Counted from the first letter of the stretch, positions 6,617-16,181 are shown. The stretch: DNA of 64,000 nucleotides from Parvularcula maris (GCF_024505085.1 NZ_JANIBC010000004.1:83275-147274), one strand, 5' to 3'. Notes: generated by a model from the letters alone, not told the origin. A program made the numbers and translations.

Positions 6617-9370
6617 ATGACCGAACGTGCCGACAAGCTGCTCCGCCCGCTACGCACGGAGCTGGAGCGCCTGCGCAGCAAGCTCGACCGCGACCCGCTG
6701 GCGAACCCCGTGCGGCGCCTGTCCTTCGAGCTGAGCCAGGACATCGAGGCGGGCAAGCTGTCCCTGGACGACACCCAGGCCATGATCGAGGCGCTGGCCT
6801 GCGAGGCGGCGTCGGCGCGCAAGGACCGGGGGGTAGCCTACCTCGCCGAGGCGGGATCGCTGGGAGAGGTCGCTGCCCGGATCGCCGGTGCCGCTTCATC
6901 GGCCGAGGAGCTGGAGAAGCAGCTAGCAAGACCGGTCGAGACCATCGTCTTCACCGGCCACCCCACCTTCGCCATGAGGCGGAAGGGGGGCAGGGCGCTG
7001 CGCGGCGAGGCCCCTATCGAAGAGGCGACCGGCATCCGTGCCGGGATCACCCTGGCCGAAGAGCATGAGGAGGCGCGCAACACCCTCAGCCGGGCTGCTG
7101 ATGCTGTAGTGGCCTGCGGCGAGGCCATTGTCGAAGCCGCCGAGCAGAAGTTCGGCAGCGCCGACTTTATCCCCGCGCCGCTTGGGCTGGCTACATGGGT
7201 GGGGTACGACCTCGACGGGCGGCAGGACATTGGCTGGCCACAGATCATCCGCCACCGCCTGACCGAGAAGGTGGAGGCGCTGGAGGACTACGAACGAAGG
7301 CTCTCGGCCCTGGACGGCAAGGCCGATCTGAGTGGCCCGCTCGCGACGTTGCGCGGCGCGGTCGCGCGGGCGAAGGTCGAGCTGGCACTATTCTCCGACG
7401 ACGAGATGCTCCGTACGCCCGAAGGGCTTGCCGGGGCCGCCAACCAGCTGACCGGGGAGAGCGAGGGAAGGCTGACCAGCACGGCGTCCTTGATCGAGGA
7501 GCTCCGCCGTATCGCCAGCGCGGCAGAGGGTACGGGCAAACGTAAGCTCCTCGCCATTGCGGGGCTGATGAAAGTGCGCGGCCTCGGGCTGGGCGAGATA
7601 CACTTCCGCCTCAATGCCTCGCAGATCAGAAACGCCTCCCGCGCCCTCATCCCGATCAGCCGCGATGCGGATCTTTTCGGCCATGCGGCTCTCGGGCAGG
7701 TGGGCGAGGCGATCGCCGACGTATCGCCGCTCTCGGTGAATTTCGGCACGCTGGCGTCGGAGACATCCTCCGCCCGCCGCATCGCGATCCTCGCCAAGCA
7801 GATCCTCAAGCATATCGACGAGGATACACCCATCCGCCTGCTGATCGCCGAGTGCGAGAACCCCGTCACCGTGCTGACGGCCATCTGGCTGGCCAAGCGC
7901 TACGGCGCGGAAGACCGGCTCGACATCTGCCCGCTGTTTGAGACGGCGAGGAGCTTCGAGCGCTCCCGCCGCATCCTCTCGGTCCTTTTCGCCCAAGAGG
8001 CTTACCGCGACCAGGTACGGAATCGGGGCCGCATCTCCATCGAGGCCGGTTTCTCCGATGCCGGACGGTTCATGGGGCAGCTCCCCGCCACCCTCGCCAT
8101 TGAGAGGCTGCAGATCCAGCTTGCCGAAGAGATGCAGCACCACGGCCTGGAAGGGCTGGAGGCGGTCATCTTCAACACCCACGGCGAGAGCATGGGGCGG
8201 GGCGGACACCCCGCCTCGATCATCGACCGTAGCCGCTACGCCATGACGCCCTTCGCCCGCCACCGCTTTGCCGAGGCCGGCATCCCACTCTCGCACGAGA
8301 TCAGCTTCCAGGGCGGCGACGGCTATGCCTGGTTCGCCTCGCCCGAGGCGGCGGAGGCGGTCGTGGCGGGGCTTCTGGCGGGACGCGAGGTGCCGGGCGG
8401 CGCTGCGGATGATCCGTTCTATGACAATTACGAGGCAAGCCTCGACTTCTACAACACCATTCGTTCGGAGCAGATGGACCTCTTCGGTGAGGAGGCCATG
8501 GTGGCCGTTGCGATGGGTCCGGGCCTCTCGCTCCTACCTCCTGCGGGCTCGCGCAAGACCAAGCGCCAGTTTGAGCGCTCTGGCGAGGAGGAGCGCAGCC
8601 TGCGCCAGATCAGGGCCATCTCCCACAATGGCAGCCTGCAGCAGATCGGCTACACGGCGAACATCCATGGCGGAGTCGGCGAGGCCATCGGCATGGAGCC
8701 TGAAGCCTATACGGAGCTTTTTCGAAACTCTGACCGCTTCCGTAGGCTGATGAGCCTCGTGGCTCGCTCCGCCGAGCTGTCGGACATGAAGACGCTGATC
8801 GCCTATATGAAGCTCTATGACGGCAGCTTATGGGCGACGCGGCCGATCTCCGGGCTCGAGCCGCAGCTCGAGAAGGCCTGCGGCGATCTGGCGGCGCATC
8901 TCGTCGGTGACCGGCGCTATTTCGCCGCGCTGGAGCTCGCCGCCCGCCTGCGACCCGGCGCCATCGCGCTGAAGCGGGGCCTCAAGGAGATGGGCTTCGA
9001 GCGGACGGGCCCGGCGCCCCTCAATCTCGATCTTCTTCACGCGCTGCGGTTGGCGTTGATGCAGCACATGTTCCTCCTCGGTGCACGCTTGCCGGTGTTC
9101 GCCAGGGCAGGGGGTTTCTCCCGTCGGGAGGTCCTGGCTGAGATCCTGGCCCTCGACGTGCCCCGCGCCGTGGCGCAGCTCCGCGAGGGTTTCCCTCAGC
9201 GTACCGACCGTGACTATGCGGATCTTTTCGAGGAACAGGCCGACCACGACGACGGCGAGACTGGCTACGCCGCCATCGAGCTGGACACCATCGCGCCGCT
9301 CGAGCGGGCCTTCCAGCAGTGCCGGGAGATCAGCCTGGCGGTGGCCCACCACTTTGGGGCGCATGGGTAG
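6617..9370 (+). CDS. Atypical phosphoenolpyruvate carboxylase homologue
   Basis: 917 residues, typical of PEP carboxylase, which fixes bicarbonate onto PEP to make oxaloacetate. The family plan is visible: TGHPTFAM (residues 113-120, counterpart of the TAHPTE histidine loop), LNASQIRNASRAL, VNFGTLASE, then GFSDAGRFMG and FNTHGESMGRGGHP. Bona fide enzymes have GYSDS-KDAG and FHGRGG in the last two. Here the conserved lysine is arginine and the HGRGG loop reads HGESMGRGG, so the catalytic chemistry may be altered or lost. The C-terminal region is divergent. Start ATG 6617 follows a GAAGGGG stretch. The gene is alone, with cobS convergent downstream. I am confident of the family, less of the activity. 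Confidence 0.75.
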   Translation: MTERADKLLRPLRTELERLRSKLDRDPLANPVRRLSFELSQDIEAGKLSLDDTQAMIEALACEAASARKDRGVAYLAEAGSLGEVAARIAGAASSAEELEKQLARPVETIVFTGHPTFAMRRKGGRALRGEAPIEEATGIRAGITLAEEHEEARNTLSRAADAVVACGEAIVEAAEQKFGSADFIPAPLGLATWVGYDLDGRQDIGWPQIIRHRLTEKVEALEDYERRLSALDGKADLSGPLATLRGAVARAKVELALFSDDEMLRTPEGLAGAANQLTGESEGRLTSTASLIEELRRIASAAEGTGKRKLLAIAGLMKVRGLGLGEIHFRLNASQIRNASRALIPISRDADLFGHAALGQVGEAIADVSPLSVNFGTLASETSSARRIAILAKQILKHIDEDTPIRLLIAECENPVTVLTAIWLAKRYGAEDRLDICPLFETARSFERSRRILSVLFAQEAYRDQVRNRGRISIEAGFSDAGRFMGQLPATLAIERLQIQLAEEMQHHGLEGLEAVIFNTHGESMGRGGHPASIIDRSRYAMTPFARHRFAEAGIPLSHEISFQGGDGYAWFASPEAAEAVVAGLLAGREVPGGAADDPFYDNYEASLDFYNTIRSEQMDLFGEEAMVAVAMGPGLSLLPPAGSRKTKRQFERSGEEERSLRQIRAISHNGSLQQIGYTANIHGGVGEAIGMEPEAYTELFRNSDRFRRLMSLVARSAELSDMKTLIAYMKLYDGSLWATRPISGLEPQLEKACGDLAAHLVGDRRYFAALELAARLRPGAIALKRGLKEMGFERTGPAPLNLDLLHALRLALMQHMFLLGARLPVFARAGGFSRREVLAEILALDVPRAVAQLREGFPQRTDRDYADLFEEQADHDDGETGYAAIELDTIAPLERAFQQCREISLAVAHHFGAHG

Positions 9371-9377
9371 ATGCTGG

Positions 9378-9496
9378 CTCCCCCTCCCCCTTCCATGGGG
9401 AGGTGCCCGAAGGGCGGAGGGGGACTTTCAAGAAGCGCCTTCGCCAGTTGCTGCTCCCCTCTGACCCCTACGGGGCCACCTCCCCTGAAGGGGAGG
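9378..9496. repeat. GC-rich palindromic repeat (partial family-B copy) and hairpin between PEPC homologue and cobS
   Basis: 9378-9423 contains GGGGAGGTGCCCGAAGGGCG, almost the same as the right half of the repeats at 48436-48555 and 58199-58316. 9479-9496 is a 7-bp hairpin (CCTCCCC/GGGGAGG) that lies between the convergent gene ends and could help end transcription from both sides. Confidence 0.6.
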
Positions 9497-9507
9497 AAGC
9501 GGCAGCC

Positions 9508-10488
9508 TCACGCCACATCAATCAGATGGCTGGCCTCGGGCAGGTCCTCACCGAATGCACGCTGGTAGAACTCCGCGACGAGGGGCCGCTCCAGCTCGTC
9601 GCACTTGTTGAGGAACGTGACCCTGAAAGCATAGCCGATATCGCCGAAGATTTCCGCGTTCTGAGCCCAGGTGATCACCGTCCGGGGGCTCATCACAGTG
9701 GAGATGTCGCCCGCCATCAGCGCGTTTCGGGTCATGTCGGCGACGCGGACCATGGCATCCAGCGTCCTGCGGCCCTCCGCGGACTGATAGCCCTCGAGCT
9801 TGGCGGCGACGATCTCGGTCTCCTCGTCGTGGTCGAGATAGTTCAGCGTGGTGACGATCGACCAGCGGTCCATCTGGCCCTGGTTGATCTGCTGGGTGCC
9901 GTGATAGAGGCCGGTGGTGTCGCCGAGGCCGATCGTGTTGGTGGTGGCGAACAAGCGGAAGCTCGGATGAGGCTTCAGCACCTTGTTCTGGTCGAGCAGC
10001 GTCAGCTTGCCTTCGGCCTCGAGCACCCGCTGGATGACGAACATCACGTCCGGGCGGCCCGCATCGTACTCGTCGAACACCAGGGCGACCGGACGCTGGA
10101 AGGCCCAGGGCAAAATGCCCTCTTTGAAGGAGGTGATCTGCTTGCCGTCCTCGACCACGATGGCGTCCTTGCCGATCATGTCGATGCGGCTGACATGGCT
10201 GTCGAGGTTGATCCGCACACAGGGCCAGTTGAGCCGCGCGGCCACCTGCTCGATATGGGTGGACTTGCCCGTGCCGTGATAGCCCTGGACCATCACCCGG
10301 CGGTTATGCGCGAAGCCCGCCAGGATCGAGAGCGTGGTCTGCGGGTCGAAGCGGTAGGTGGGGTCCACCTCCGGCACGTGCTCCCCGCCCTCGCGAAAGG
10401 CGGGAACCACCATGTTGGACTTGATGCCAAAGACTTCCGCCGCGGAAACCTCGGTGTCCGGCTGGCGGGCGGGATCGACGTCGCTCAT
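9508..10488 (-). CDS. cobS: CobS-type AAA+ ATPase (cobaltochelatase subunit)
   Basis: 326 residues. CobS is the MoxR-like AAA+ subunit that, with CobT and CobN, inserts cobalt into hydrogenobyrinate a,c-diamide in aerobic cobalamin synthesis. Hallmarks: an N-terminal segment with [13 protein letters not shown], Walker [10 protein letters not shown], Walker [12 protein letters not shown], and [20 protein letters not shown], a very CobS-specific string. The start is ATG 10488: a GAAGGAG site lies six bases upstream, while the GTG two codons earlier overlaps that site. No cobT, cobN or J-domain gene adjoins it; it is an isolated gene here, convergent with the PEPC homologue. CobS-like proteins are often kept without the rest of the pathway, so the partner is uncertain. 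Confidence 0.9.
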   Translation of the reverse strand: MSDVDPARQPDTEVSAAEVFGIKSNMVVPAFREGGEHVPEVDPTYRFDPQTTLSILAGFAHNRRVMVQGYHGTGKSTHIEQVAARLNWPCVRINLDSHVSRIDMIGKDAIVVEDGKQITSFKEGILPWAFQRPVALVFDEYDAGRPDVMFVIQRVLEAEGKLTLLDQNKVLKPHPSFRLFATTNTIGLGDTTGLYHGTQQINQGQMDRWSIVTTLNYLDHDEETEIVAAKLEGYQSAEGRRTLDAMVRVADMTRNALMAGDISTVMSPRTVITWAQNAEIFGDIGYAFRVTFLNKCDELERPLVAEFYQRAFGEDLPEASHLIDVA

Positions 10489-10574
10489 GCGCACTCCTTC
10501 GTTACGCCCCGTCTTTCAGGCCCGCACCGGAATGTCCAGTGCGGCAGAAAGAGCGGGGCGGGAGGGGCGGGAAG

Positions 10575-12290
10575 CTACCGCCCGGCGGCTGCGAGCTGCT
10601 CGTCCCGGATGGAGCGGAACTCGTTGCCCTCGTACCAGTTGGGATCGTCACCCGACTGGTCGAGGTCGAAGCCTACGGCCGCGAGAATTTCCAGAAGCTG
10701 CACCATGCCGGAGAGGTCCCAGTCCTCCGAGTACTCGTCCGAGGGGTTGTGGTAGGGACCGGTGGTGTAGGCGCTGGCGAGCTGCTCGCCTGCCTGGATA
10801 CCGCCTTCCTTCAGGTCCGTGCCGCCGTCCACATAGAGCATCGGCACGCCGCGCTTGGCGAACTCGATATGGTCTGAGCGGTAGAAATAGCCGTTCTGCG
10901 GCGAGGGGTCGGGGGAGAGGGTCACGCCCTCCCGGCCCGCGACCTCGGTAAGCACGTCCTCCAGCTCCGAAGCGCCGAAGCCCACCACGGTGAGATCGTT
11001 GCTCTCACCCGCGGGCAGCACGGCGTCGATATTGAGACCGCCCACCATGCTGGCGAGGGGCACGGGCGGCGAGGAGGCGAAGGCTTTGGAGCCGAGGAGC
11101 CCGGACTCCTCCGCCGTGACGGCTAGGAACAGGTGCGAGCGCTTCGGCTGAACGCCGCTATTCGCCCAGGCCTCAGCGATGGCGAGAAGCGCCGCCGTGC
11201 CGGTCGCGTTGTCCACCGCGCCGTTATAGATGCCGTCCTCGCCTGCGTCGATCAGGGCCTGATCCATGCCGAGATGGTCCCAGTGGGCGGTGTAGAGGAT
11301 GTACTCGTCCGGCGCCTCGGTGCCGCGCAGCACGCCTGCGACATTGGCGCTTTCGGTCTCCTCCAGGGTTTGGGCGAGATCGGCAGAGAAGGTGACGCCC
11401 TCCATGGCGACGGGCTCGAACCCCGCCTGGGTGGCGGCTTCCTCAAGCTCCGCGAAGTCGAGACCCGCCTCGTCGAACATGGCCTCAGCCACCTCGAGCG
11501 TCACCCAGCCTTCGAGCGCCACGGGCTGGGTCTCGTCGGGGTTTCTCGGCAGGTTAAGCTGCGGGCCTGACCAGGAGCCCTCGACCACGCCCCAGCCGTA
11601 AGCGGCTGGCTCGGTCTGGTGGATGATGATGGCGGCCTCGGCGCCCTGGCGGGCGGCCTCCTCATATTTGTAGGTCCAGCGGCCGTAATAGGTCATGGCG
11701 TTGCCGCCGAAATCCTCGCCTTGCTGGCGGAAGCCGGGGTCGTTGATGAGCATCACCACGGTCTTGCCCGCAGCGTCGATGCCCTCGTAGTCGTTCCAGC
11801 CATACTCGGGCGCGACGACGCCGTGACCGACAAAGACCACCTCGCTGCCTTCGATGGAGAGGGAGGTGTCGTCGCGCTTGGTCCAGAAGACGGCCTCCGG
11901 GCCGTACTCCAGCGGGCGCTCGCCGCTCGGCAAGGTGAAGCCGACCGACGAGGCTTCAGGGTCCAGGGTGCGGCTGACCAGGGTCACCATATGCTCGTAG
12001 CTGCCCTCCAGGGGCTCGAGCCCGGCCTCGGCCATCGCTTCGGCGAGGTAGCTGCGGGTCTTCATGCCGCCGGGGGTGCCGGGCGCACGGCCCTCGAAGC
12101 TGTCGTCGGAGAGCGTCGCGATATGCTCGCGCAGCACGGCCTCCTCGATGACCAGGGGCGAAGCAGCGGCTTCAACGGCAGTCTCCGGCGCCGCCTCATC
12201 GGCAGGGCGCTCGTCTGTCGCCGCTTCGTTCTCGCTACCGCACGCGGCCAGCGCCATAATCGTTATGCCTAGAAGCAGCTTTGTCTTCAT
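10575..12290 (-). CDS. M28-family zinc metallopeptidase lipoprotein with PA domain
   Basis: 571 residues. The signal peptide ends in lipobox LAAC (about residues 14-17), so the protein is probably lipid-anchored in the envelope, followed by an acidic Ala/Glu linker. A protease-associated (PA) insertion spans roughly residues 150-300 (VVFVGHGVVAPEYGWNDYEG). The M28 metal ligands are visible: AHWDHLG (His), AVDNATG (Asp), TAEESGLLGS (Glu pair), LNIDAV (Asp) and PYHNPSDE (His). The family includes aminopeptidases that release N-terminal residues. Start ATG 12290 is supported by the signal peptide; it is divergent from the monooxygenase gene, with a ~90-base shared promoter region. Confidence 0.9.
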   Translation of the reverse strand: MKTKLLLGITIMALAACGSENEAATDERPADEAAPETAVEAAASPLVIEEAVLREHIATLSDDSFEGRAPGTPGGMKTRSYLAEAMAEAGLEPLEGSYEHMVTLVSRTLDPEASSVGFTLPSGERPLEYGPEAVFWTKRDDTSLSIEGSEVVFVGHGVVAPEYGWNDYEGIDAAGKTVVMLINDPGFRQQGEDFGGNAMTYYGRWTYKYEEAARQGAEAAIIIHQTEPAAYGWGVVEGSWSGPQLNLPRNPDETQPVALEGWVTLEVAEAMFDEAGLDFAELEEAATQAGFEPVAMEGVTFSADLAQTLEETESANVAGVLRGTEAPDEYILYTAHWDHLGMDQALIDAGEDGIYNGAVDNATGTAALLAIAEAWANSGVQPKRSHLFLAVTAEESGLLGSKAFASSPPVPLASMVGGLNIDAVLPAGESNDLTVVGFGASELEDVLTEVAGREGVTLSPDPSPQNGYFYRSDHIEFAKRGVPMLYVDGGTDLKEGGIQAGEQLASAYTTGPYHNPSDEYSEDWDLSGMVQLLEILAAVGFDLDQSGDDPNWYEGNEFRSIRDEQLAAAGR

Positions 12291-12382
12291 CGTGATTCCT
12301 GCTGATATACTTCGCTGAGAAGGCTGATAATCGCGTGCGCGGGCTCAACGCAAGCCGGGCGCACCGTCCCAGGGAGGCAGGC

Positions 12383-13876
12383 ATGGAAGAACAAGCGCTC
12401 ACCGACGTCGTGGTCATCGGCGCCGGGCTTTCCGGCATCGGCGCCGCGAGCCGCCTCAAGATCCACCTGCCCCACCTCTCGGTCCGTATTCTCGAGGCGA
12501 GGGACGCGATCGGCGGGACCTGGGACCTCTTCCGCTACCCCGGCATCCGCTCGGACAGCGACATGTACACCCTCGGCTACCCCTTCAGGCCCTGGCACCT
12601 GCCCAAGGCGCTGACCGACGGCCCCTCGATCAAGAGCTACATCGAGGGCACCGCCGAGGAGTACGGCCTGACGGACAAAATCGAGTTCCGCTCGAAAGTG
12701 ACCGAGATCAGCTTCAACTCCGAAGAAGCGCTCTGGACTGCCAAGGTCAAGCGCGAGGACGGCAGCACCGACATTGTCCGCTCCCGCTTCATCGTCTCGG
12801 GCGTCGGCTATTACGACTATGAGCGCGGCCACGTGCCGATGATGGGCGGCGAGGAGGATTTCGCGGGTGAGATCTTGGAGCCCCAGTTCTGGCCCGAAGA
12901 CCTCGACTATACCGGCAAGAAGGTCGCCGTGATCGGCTCGGGCGCCACCGCCGTCACCATCGTGCCCGCCATGGCCGAGGGCGGGGCGGAGATGGTGACG
13001 ATGATCCAGCGCTCGCCCACCTATATCGCCTCGCTACCCGCCAAGGACCCGTGGTTCGACACGGTCAGCAAGGTGCTGCCCCAGAAGGCCACATACAAGT
13101 TCTTCCGCCTCAAGCGCCTCGCCATGGGCACGCTCACCTACCAGCTCTCGCGCCGCTACCCCCAGTGGATGAAGAAGCAGATCCGTAAGGCCACGGAAGA
13201 AGCGCTAGGCGGCAAGCTGCCGGTCGAGCCGCACTTCACCCCTGCGTACAACCCCTGGGACCAGCGCTTCTGTCTCGTGCCGGACAACGACCTCTTCGAG
13301 GCGATCAAAGAAGACAAGGCTACCGTCGTCACCGGCGGCATCGACCGCTTCGTGCCCGATGGCATCCGTATGGAGAGCGGCGAGGTGATCGAGGCCGACA
13401 TCGTGGTCAAGGCTACCGGCCTGAAACTCAAGCCGCTGTCGGGCATGAAGGTGTTCGTGGACGGGGAGAGCCGTCCGTTCTCGGAGAGCTTCATCTATAA
13501 GGGCTTCATGTTCACCGGCATGCCGAACTTTGCTGGCATGTTCGGCTACACCAATGCCTCCTGGACCCTGAAGACCGATCTTGCCGCTCGCTACTTCTGT
13601 AGGCTGATCAAACTGATGGAGGAGAAGGGCGCGGACATCATCGTGCCCGATTACGGCACGCGCCGTCCCGAAGAGTTTCCCGCCATCGACCTCAACTCCG
13701 GCTATGTGAACCGGGGCATCGAGCTCTTTCCCAAGCAGGGCGGGGCGAGACCCTGGCGCAACCATCAGAGCTACTTCTCCGACTATGTCGACACCAAGTT
13801 CGCGAGGCTCGATGACGGGGTCATGCAGTTCAAGGAGAAAGAGGTTCGTCCGGCGCTTCTGGAAGCCGCCGAATGA
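12383..13876 (+). CDS. FAD-dependent flavin-containing/Baeyer-Villiger-type monooxygenase
   Basis: 497 residues. The first Rossmann motif GAGLSGIGAASRL binds FAD; GGTWDLFRYPGIRSDSDMY is characteristic of class B flavoprotein monooxygenases, and the second motif VIGSGATAVTIVPAM binds NADPH. KATGLKLKPL matches the ATG motif. Such enzymes oxygenate ketones or heteroatoms; the substrate cannot be told. Start ATG 12383 has an AGGGAGG site just upstream. The stop overlaps the SDR start by four bases (ATGA), so the two form an operon and may act on the same substrate (ketone and alcohol forms). Confidence 0.9.
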   Translation: MEEQALTDVVVIGAGLSGIGAASRLKIHLPHLSVRILEARDAIGGTWDLFRYPGIRSDSDMYTLGYPFRPWHLPKALTDGPSIKSYIEGTAEEYGLTDKIEFRSKVTEISFNSEEALWTAKVKREDGSTDIVRSRFIVSGVGYYDYERGHVPMMGGEEDFAGEILEPQFWPEDLDYTGKKVAVIGSGATAVTIVPAMAEGGAEMVTMIQRSPTYIASLPAKDPWFDTVSKVLPQKATYKFFRLKRLAMGTLTYQLSRRYPQWMKKQIRKATEEALGGKLPVEPHFTPAYNPWDQRFCLVPDNDLFEAIKEDKATVVTGGIDRFVPDGIRMESGEVIEADIVVKATGLKLKPLSGMKVFVDGESRPFSESFIYKGFMFTGMPNFAGMFGYTNASWTLKTDLAARYFCRLIKLMEEKGADIIVPDYGTRRPEEFPAIDLNSGYVNRGIELFPKQGGARPWRNHQSYFSDYVDTKFARLDDGVMQFKEKEVRPALLEAAE

Positions 13877-14706
13877 GCTCTCGAGGCGCTGCCGTCATCA
13901 CCGGGGCGGGCAGCGGCATCGGCCGCGCCCTAGCCCAGCTCTGCGCGAGCCGCGGCTACGACCTCGTGCTCTACGACATCAACGGCGAGGAGCTCGAGAC
14001 GTGCGCTGAAGAAGCCAGGCGCCAGGGCGGCAGGGTCTCCTCCCGCGTGCTCGACGTTCGCGACGAAAGCGCCATCGCGCAAGCCGCCGAGGAGGTGTCG
14101 CAGGAGCACGGCTCGGTCGCGCTCCTCTTCAACAATGCAGGCGTGGCGCTCGGCGGACGGTTCGAGGACACGACCCCCGAGGACTATCGGTGGCTGATGG
14201 AGATCAACCTCTTCGGCGTCGTCAACATGACCAGGAGCTTCCTGCCGCTTCTTCGAAAGCATCAGCCCAGCGCCAGGATCGTCAATATCAGCTCCATCTT
14301 CGGCATCATCGCACCGGCAGGCCAGACGGCTTATTCTGCGGCGAAGTTCGGTGTGCGGGGCTTCTCCGAAGCGCTGCGGCACGAGCTCGAAGATACCTCC
14401 GTGGGCGTCACGGTGGTTCATCCCGGCGGGGTCGCCACCAACATCGCCAAGCGCGCCAAGCTCTCACCAGGCATCACCGAGGCGGAGCACAAAGAGGCGT
14501 TAAAGCGTGCGGAGAAGTCCCTCGTCATGCCGCCGCCCCGCGCCGCCGAGATCATCCTGGACGGTGCGGAAGCAGGTAAGAAGCGGGTGCTGGTGGGCAA
14601 CGACGCTCGCTTCGCGGCGCTGGTGCAGCAGCTTCTGCCGGTGGGCTACTGGGACGTTCTCAAGCGGAATGCGGGTTTGAGGCTACCTAAAAGGGAGGAG
14701 AGCTGA
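13873..14706 (+). CDS. Short-chain dehydrogenase/reductase (SDR)
   Basis: 277 residues. The cofactor motif TGAGSGIG lies near the N-terminus, with NNAG (LLFNNAGVAL), a catalytic Ser region (VNISSIFG) and YSAAK as the active-site Tyr-Lys. This is a classical SDR; the acidic/basic residue pattern after the second strand (LYDIN) suggests NAD preference but is not decisive. It is coupled to the upstream monooxygenase by a four-base overlap, so it probably interconverts the alcohol/ketone handled by that enzyme. The C-terminal extension (ERRAEKSLVMPPPRAAE-like) resembles SDRs paired with such monooxygenases in actinobacteria and alphaproteobacteria. Confidence 0.9.
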   Translation: MSSRGAAVITGAGSGIGRALAQLCASRGYDLVLYDINGEELETCAEEARRQGGRVSSRVLDVRDESAIAQAAEEVSQEHGSVALLFNNAGVALGGRFEDTTPEDYRWLMEINLFGVVNMTRSFLPLLRKHQPSARIVNISSIFGIIAPAGQTAYSAAKFGVRGFSEALRHELEDTSVGVTVVHPGGVATNIAKRAKLSPGITEAEHKEALKRAEKSLVMPPPRAAEIILDGAEAGKKRVLVGNDARFAALVQQLLPVGYWDVLKRNAGLRLPKREES

Positions 14707-14796
14707 GCTCCGACCCTCAGCCTTTCCCAGAACTCATCCGCGGGCTGAGACTATATACCGGCCCGGCGCGAACAGAAGGGTGAAAGGAGTTCAGCC

Positions 14797-15225
14797 ATGA
14801 ACCTCAAGACCTTCTCCGCCCTCATCGCCCTAGGTGCCGGTGCGGCTTTCCTGCCGCAGACCGCATCCGCCCAACTCGCGACACCCGCCGCCCCTGCGAA
14901 CCAGCTCGCCGGCGGCGACCTGATCATCGAGACGCTGGTGGACGACAAGGGCCGCGCCTTCGCGGTCTACAAGGCAGACGGCAAGATCCTTGGGAAGGAG
15001 CGGATCGGGAGCGTCAAAGGCGACCGCTTCTTCCCCCGCCGGAACTCGCGTTTCTATGGTAGCGTGCACGGCTTCGACCACGGTTTCATCGGTGCCAAGG
15101 GCCTCCACGGGCGCAAGTTCTACGGCCATCGCGGCTTCTACGGCCACCGCGGTTTCAGCCGACGCGGGTTTCGAAGCCGAGGCTTCGGAGGCAGAGGTTT
15201 CGGGGGTCGCGGCTTCAGGCACTAA
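14797..15225 (+). CDS. Secreted Gly/Arg/Phe-rich repeat protein
   Basis: 142 residues, no family recognised. Signal peptide (MNLKTFSALIALGAGAAFLP, cleavage near TASAQ). Residues ~30-70 look folded (DLIIETLVDDKGRAFAVYKADG). The last ~55 residues are an RGF/HRGF repeat (GFYGHRGFSRRGFRSRG), strongly basic and aromatic. Possible roles are surface or nucleic-acid/anion binding, but none is supported. A GAAAGGAG site precedes the ATG. It is followed by a 10-bp hairpin and by another secreted repetitive protein. Confidence 0.75.
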   Translation: MNLKTFSALIALGAGAAFLPQTASAQLATPAAPANQLAGGDLIIETLVDDKGRAFAVYKADGKILGKERIGSVKGDRFFPRRNSRFYGSVHGFDHGFIGAKGLHGRKFYGHRGFYGHRGFSRRGFRSRGFGGRGFGGRGFRH

Positions 15226-15263
15226 CCTGAAGTCCTCGGATCCAAGTAACCGCAAGCATCGGC

Positions 15264-15290
15264 GGGGCCGAACCCATCGAGTTCGGCCCC
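15264..15290 (+). terminator. Perfect 10-bp hairpin after the RGF-repeat gene
   Basis: GGGGCCGAAC (15264-15273) pairs with GTTCGGCCCC (15281-15290) around a 7-base loop. No T-run follows, so it may end transcription weakly or protect the 3' end of the mRNA. Confidence 0.5.
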
Positions 15291-15419
15291 ATCGGCAGTC
15301 CGCGTCGAGCAACTACCTATGATTGCAACGGCTTATGCTGTGACGTTACCAGTTCCTCATGGTTCCCTTTTGCGATAGGTGCTAGGGTTTGATGCACAGG
15401 GGGATGGAAGGAGGTCGCT

Positions 15420-16181
15420 ATGACCATGAAGACTGTCCTGATCCTTGCCTGTGCGGCGGCGATGTCGCTCGGGGCGTTCTCTGGGTCCGCCGAGGCCCGT
15501 CACCGTGACGGCGGTGTCGATCTCGTGCTTCGCATCGGCTCCGGCACGATCGTTCCGAGCCTCTGGTACAATAACGGCTACGGCTACTACCACCAACGCT
15601 ACCACCCGCGCTCGCGCTTCAGGCACGGCTTGCAGACCCGCACACGGATCACCCGCGGCGGCTTCGTCGAGAGGATCTATATCAGCCGAGGACGGATCAT
15701 CGATACCGAGATCGTCGGCAGGGTGGACCGCTACGGTAACAGCCGCTTTTTCCGCAACGACCGCCGCTTCGCAGGGCACCGCGGCAGAAACCTCTGGTAC
15801 TACAATGATTGGTACGATGACAGTTTCCGCAGGTCCGGGCGCCATAGCCGTGACCGCTGGGCCTATGACGACCGCCGTGACCGCCGCCGCGACCGCTACG
15901 ATGACCGGCGCGACCGCCGGGACGACCGTTGGGACAGGCGCGACGACCGTAGAGACGATCGCTGGGACAATCGCGACGATCGCCGTGATGACCGCAGGGA
16001 CAGCCGCCGCGACCGTAGAGACGGCGAGGTAAGGGGCCGGGTCATGCCTTCGGACGACACGCTCGACCGGCGCCTCGAAGGAGGCCGAAGGGGCCGAGCC
16101 GAAATCCTCGAGAACGAGGAAGACTTCCGGGCAAGGAACAAAGGCGACGGCGTCACCGGTCGTGTTGTGTACCCCGACTAG
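15420..16181 (+). CDS. Secreted Asp/Arg repeat protein (DRRD repeats)
   Basis: 253 residues. Signal peptide MTMKTVLILACAAAMSLGAF, cleaved after SAEA. Residues ~25-130 are Tyr/Arg/Gly-rich (NNGYGYYHQRYHPRSRF) with a possible small beta domain (RGGFVERIYISRGRII). Residues ~135-200 are a tandem charged repeat built from D-D/R-R-D units (DRRDDRWDRRDDRRDD). The tail RVMPSDDTLDRRLEGG... is non-repetitive. A GGAGG site precedes the ATG. Function unknown. Repeat-number variation between strains would be expected. Confidence 0.75.
   Translation: MTMKTVLILACAAAMSLGAFSGSAEARHRDGGVDLVLRIGSGTIVPSLWYNNGYGYYHQRYHPRSRFRHGLQTRTRITRGGFVERIYISRGRIIDTEIVGRVDRYGNSRFFRNDRRFAGHRGRNLWYYNDWYDDSFRRSGRHSRDRWAYDDRRDRRRDRYDDRRDRRDDRWDRRDDRRDDRWDNRDDRRDDRRDSRRDRRDGEVRGRVMPSDDTLDRRLEGGRRGRAEILENEEDFRARNKGDGVTGRVVYPD

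Noticed and set aside
9319-10755. 478-codon open frame antisense to cobS
   Set aside because: Covers the cobS gene in antisense and the palindromic gap; no family sequence.
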